64,000 bases of DNA, taken from contig JANHCV010000001.1 in assembly GCA_025594325.1 (NCBI GenBank), positions 3,658,001-3,722,000 of the forward strand. Direction: 5' to 3'. The notes under the pieces are model-generated. The model was not told where the DNA came from. It did no database searches and worked only from the letters and a program-made list of their open reading frames with translations. The DNA is from Blastocladiella emersonii ATCC 22665. Lineage: Eukaryota; Blastocladiomycota; Blastocladiomycetes; Blastocladiales; Blastocladiaceae. The position numbers and the translations under genes are program-made. This document shows, in pieces, positions 62,346 to 64,000 of this stretch (the stretch's first letter is position 1; each line of letters begins with the position of its first letter).

Positions 62346-64000
62346 GGCTGCAGACCACCTCCCCACCACCCTGCCCCTCGAACCCCCGCTCCCCGATCCC
62401 TCCGCATCACACACAGCGCCCTAACGCGAATTTATCGTCATGTAACCACTGCAACAACTTGAAGCTTTGACTGAGCGCGCTCCCGAGAGGCTCCGACCCG
62501 TCACGCCTCGCCTCATCGTGTCGCACTGAGCAGGACGGCGGCGGCGTCGAGCCAGGCGCCAACACTGGCCCTGCCCTGCGTCCTACCCGCGCGCGAGCAG
62601 TCCTTCGCGACCCGCTCAGCCGCGCAGCCCGGCGCGCAGCCCCGCGCGAGACCGCCGCCCTGGCCAACGCGGGCGCCCCGTGCGGCGTGCGGCACGGCCT
62701 TGAGCACGCTGTTCGCGGCGGCACCGCATGCAACGTTGCCGTGGCCCTGGCGGGCGCCGCCAACCTCGCCCCGAACAGCGTCCGATCGCTCACGATCGAC
62801 GCTCTCGGCCCCGGGCTCCCCGCGCTCAGCGTGCGAGCCCGACGGCTTGCCCGATCAAGGAGCGGCGCATCGCGGGCCGAGACGGCGCGCAGTTGGGGCG
62901 CGGCTGTTCGCGACCCGCGCTCGCTCGCCACCGCGACGGTGAGCAGCTGAGAGGAGCGCCGGGCGCACGGCTGGAACGTGACGGAGCGGAGGCGGCGCGT
63001 AGCGCAGGGCGAGGTCAGCTCGAGCGGACCGACACAGAGAGGAGCGGCCGGGCCGGGCTTGCAGCAGCAGTGCGGGCGCGCACTCGCGCCGACGCCAAGT
63101 CCCGAAAAGCACAGGGAGCGGGCGTGCTCGAAGTGACAGGCGCGTCACGTTTTGTGGCCTCCGCCCTTCGGCGATCACCGCGGCTTGGCGGCGGGCAAGC
63201 CACCCAGCCGCCAAACAAAGGGCGAGCGCCACCGCCCGCCCCGGCTCTCTCCCCCGCCCGCCGCCCCCTCCTCACCACAACCACACGCACCAACGACATG
63301 CTTGGCAACACCGACGCCGCCGCGCGGCCCACGCTGCACCGGCGCGCGCCGTGAACCTCAGCCTGCCTCTGGTCCGCCGCCGCCGCCGCCTCGCTCGCTT
63401 CTCGCTCGCCCCTTACCCGCCTCCCTCCACCATCATGTTTGCAACCTCCCAGCCACCGCAGTACCCTCGCTCCCTTCGCCAAACCGTCGCTCCCCGAATC
63501 CTCACGGCCGCCGCCGCTCCCCTTCGCCGCGACACTCTCGCTCTGCGCTACCCGTTCCACTCGTCACGGCTCGATCTCCCTCGACTACGCTGTCTGCGCA
63601 CCTACTTGGTGCTCCGCTGACGCTGGTTGATGCCGCCCTCGCCGTCGCCCTCGCCGTCGCCAACTCGTTCGTCGCCCCGTCCCAACGAGCGGCGATCCTG
63701 ACCCGTCTCGCATCGTCTCGCTGTGTAGTGCCCGCACGAACCTCGCTCACCAAGCTCAGCCACCGTCATCGCGCCCACCCGTCGGCCTCCTTCAAGTCGG
63801 CCTCCTTCAAGTCGACTAGTTGGGCTCGCACGCGGCCGCCGTCCGGTCCTCCTCGCCGCCGCCGCCCGCCGCCGAGTCCCGGCCCGACCACCGTGTCCCG
63901 GTCGATCCCTCTCACGCCAACGGTCTGCACACCACTCACCAAGTCTCCCACGCGGCTCGTCACTGACTCGTCGCGCCCCGCCTGCACCGTGTAGTCGGCT

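Larger units (their letters stand above)
62002..64000. other. Terminal 2 kb, no gene supported
   Basis: Contains the 20-nt tandem repeats and a second 15-nt duplication (63781-63810, GTCGGCCTCCTTCAA twice). Open frames are Ala/Arg/Pro-rich with no domain. An ATG in good context at 63434 opens a 62-codon frame that could be the first exon of a plus-strand gene running off the window. This is not supported by similarity. Confidence 0.4.

Overview
The window is a gene-dense, GC-rich nuclear segment of a flagellated (zoosporic) fungus. Two observations place it there. It encodes a Chs7-type chitin synthase export chaperone, which is a fungal family, and it encodes axonemal and ciliary genes (an outer-arm beta-class dynein heavy chain and IFT74) that only fungi with motile zoospores keep. 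The very high GC at third codon positions and the short introns make a blastocladiomycete (Allomyces, Catenaria or Blastocladiella type) my best guess, but this is inference from composition and gene content, not from a marker gene.

Layout, left to right. A membrane-anchored LEA_2/Vac7-like protein (+) faces a small membrane protein (-). Mitochondrial aconitase (-) diverges from the mRNA export factor NXT1/p15 (+). The chitin synthase chaperone (-), a CH-DH-PH-Sec7 multidomain exchange factor (-) and APC4 (-) follow. The beta dynein heavy chain (+, 14 kb, with a 12.2 kb last exon) is followed by UTP20 (+, 7.9 kb). Converging on UTP20 is a dynein heavy chain tail with no motor (-). Next come a MARVEL-like tetraspan protein (+), ACMSD (+), IFT74 (-), SDHAF1 (+), NAD-isocitrate dehydrogenase subunit 1 (+), an SR-type splicing factor with two RRMs (+), a Gag-like protein with a GR-rich tail (-), a second LEA_2-like membrane protein (+), DNA ligase I (-) and an elongin-C-like BTB/LRR protein (+). 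The last 2 kb hold degenerate 20-bp tandem repeats and no gene I can support.

Gene structures were rebuilt by hand from splice signals, reading phase and family similarity. Introns are 44-84 nt and nearly all end in TAG. They crowd at the 5' ends of genes, and several genes start with a tiny first exon (9, 18, 20 or 51 nt).

Functional themes: flagellar assembly and motility (beta dynein heavy chain, headless dynein tail, IFT74); mitochondrial citrate-cycle metabolism (aconitase, IDH1, SDHAF1); cell cycle and DNA replication (APC4, DNA ligase I); RNA and ribosome biogenesis (UTP20, NXT1, SR protein). The palindrome GACGCGTC, which contains the yeast MluI cell-cycle box, recurs in at least six intergenic regions, including a pair just upstream of DNA ligase I. 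The strongest candidates for something undescribed are the motor-less dynein heavy chain, the combined RhoGEF/ArfGEF with an altered catalytic finger, the stand-alone Gag-like gene and the BTB-LRR fusion.
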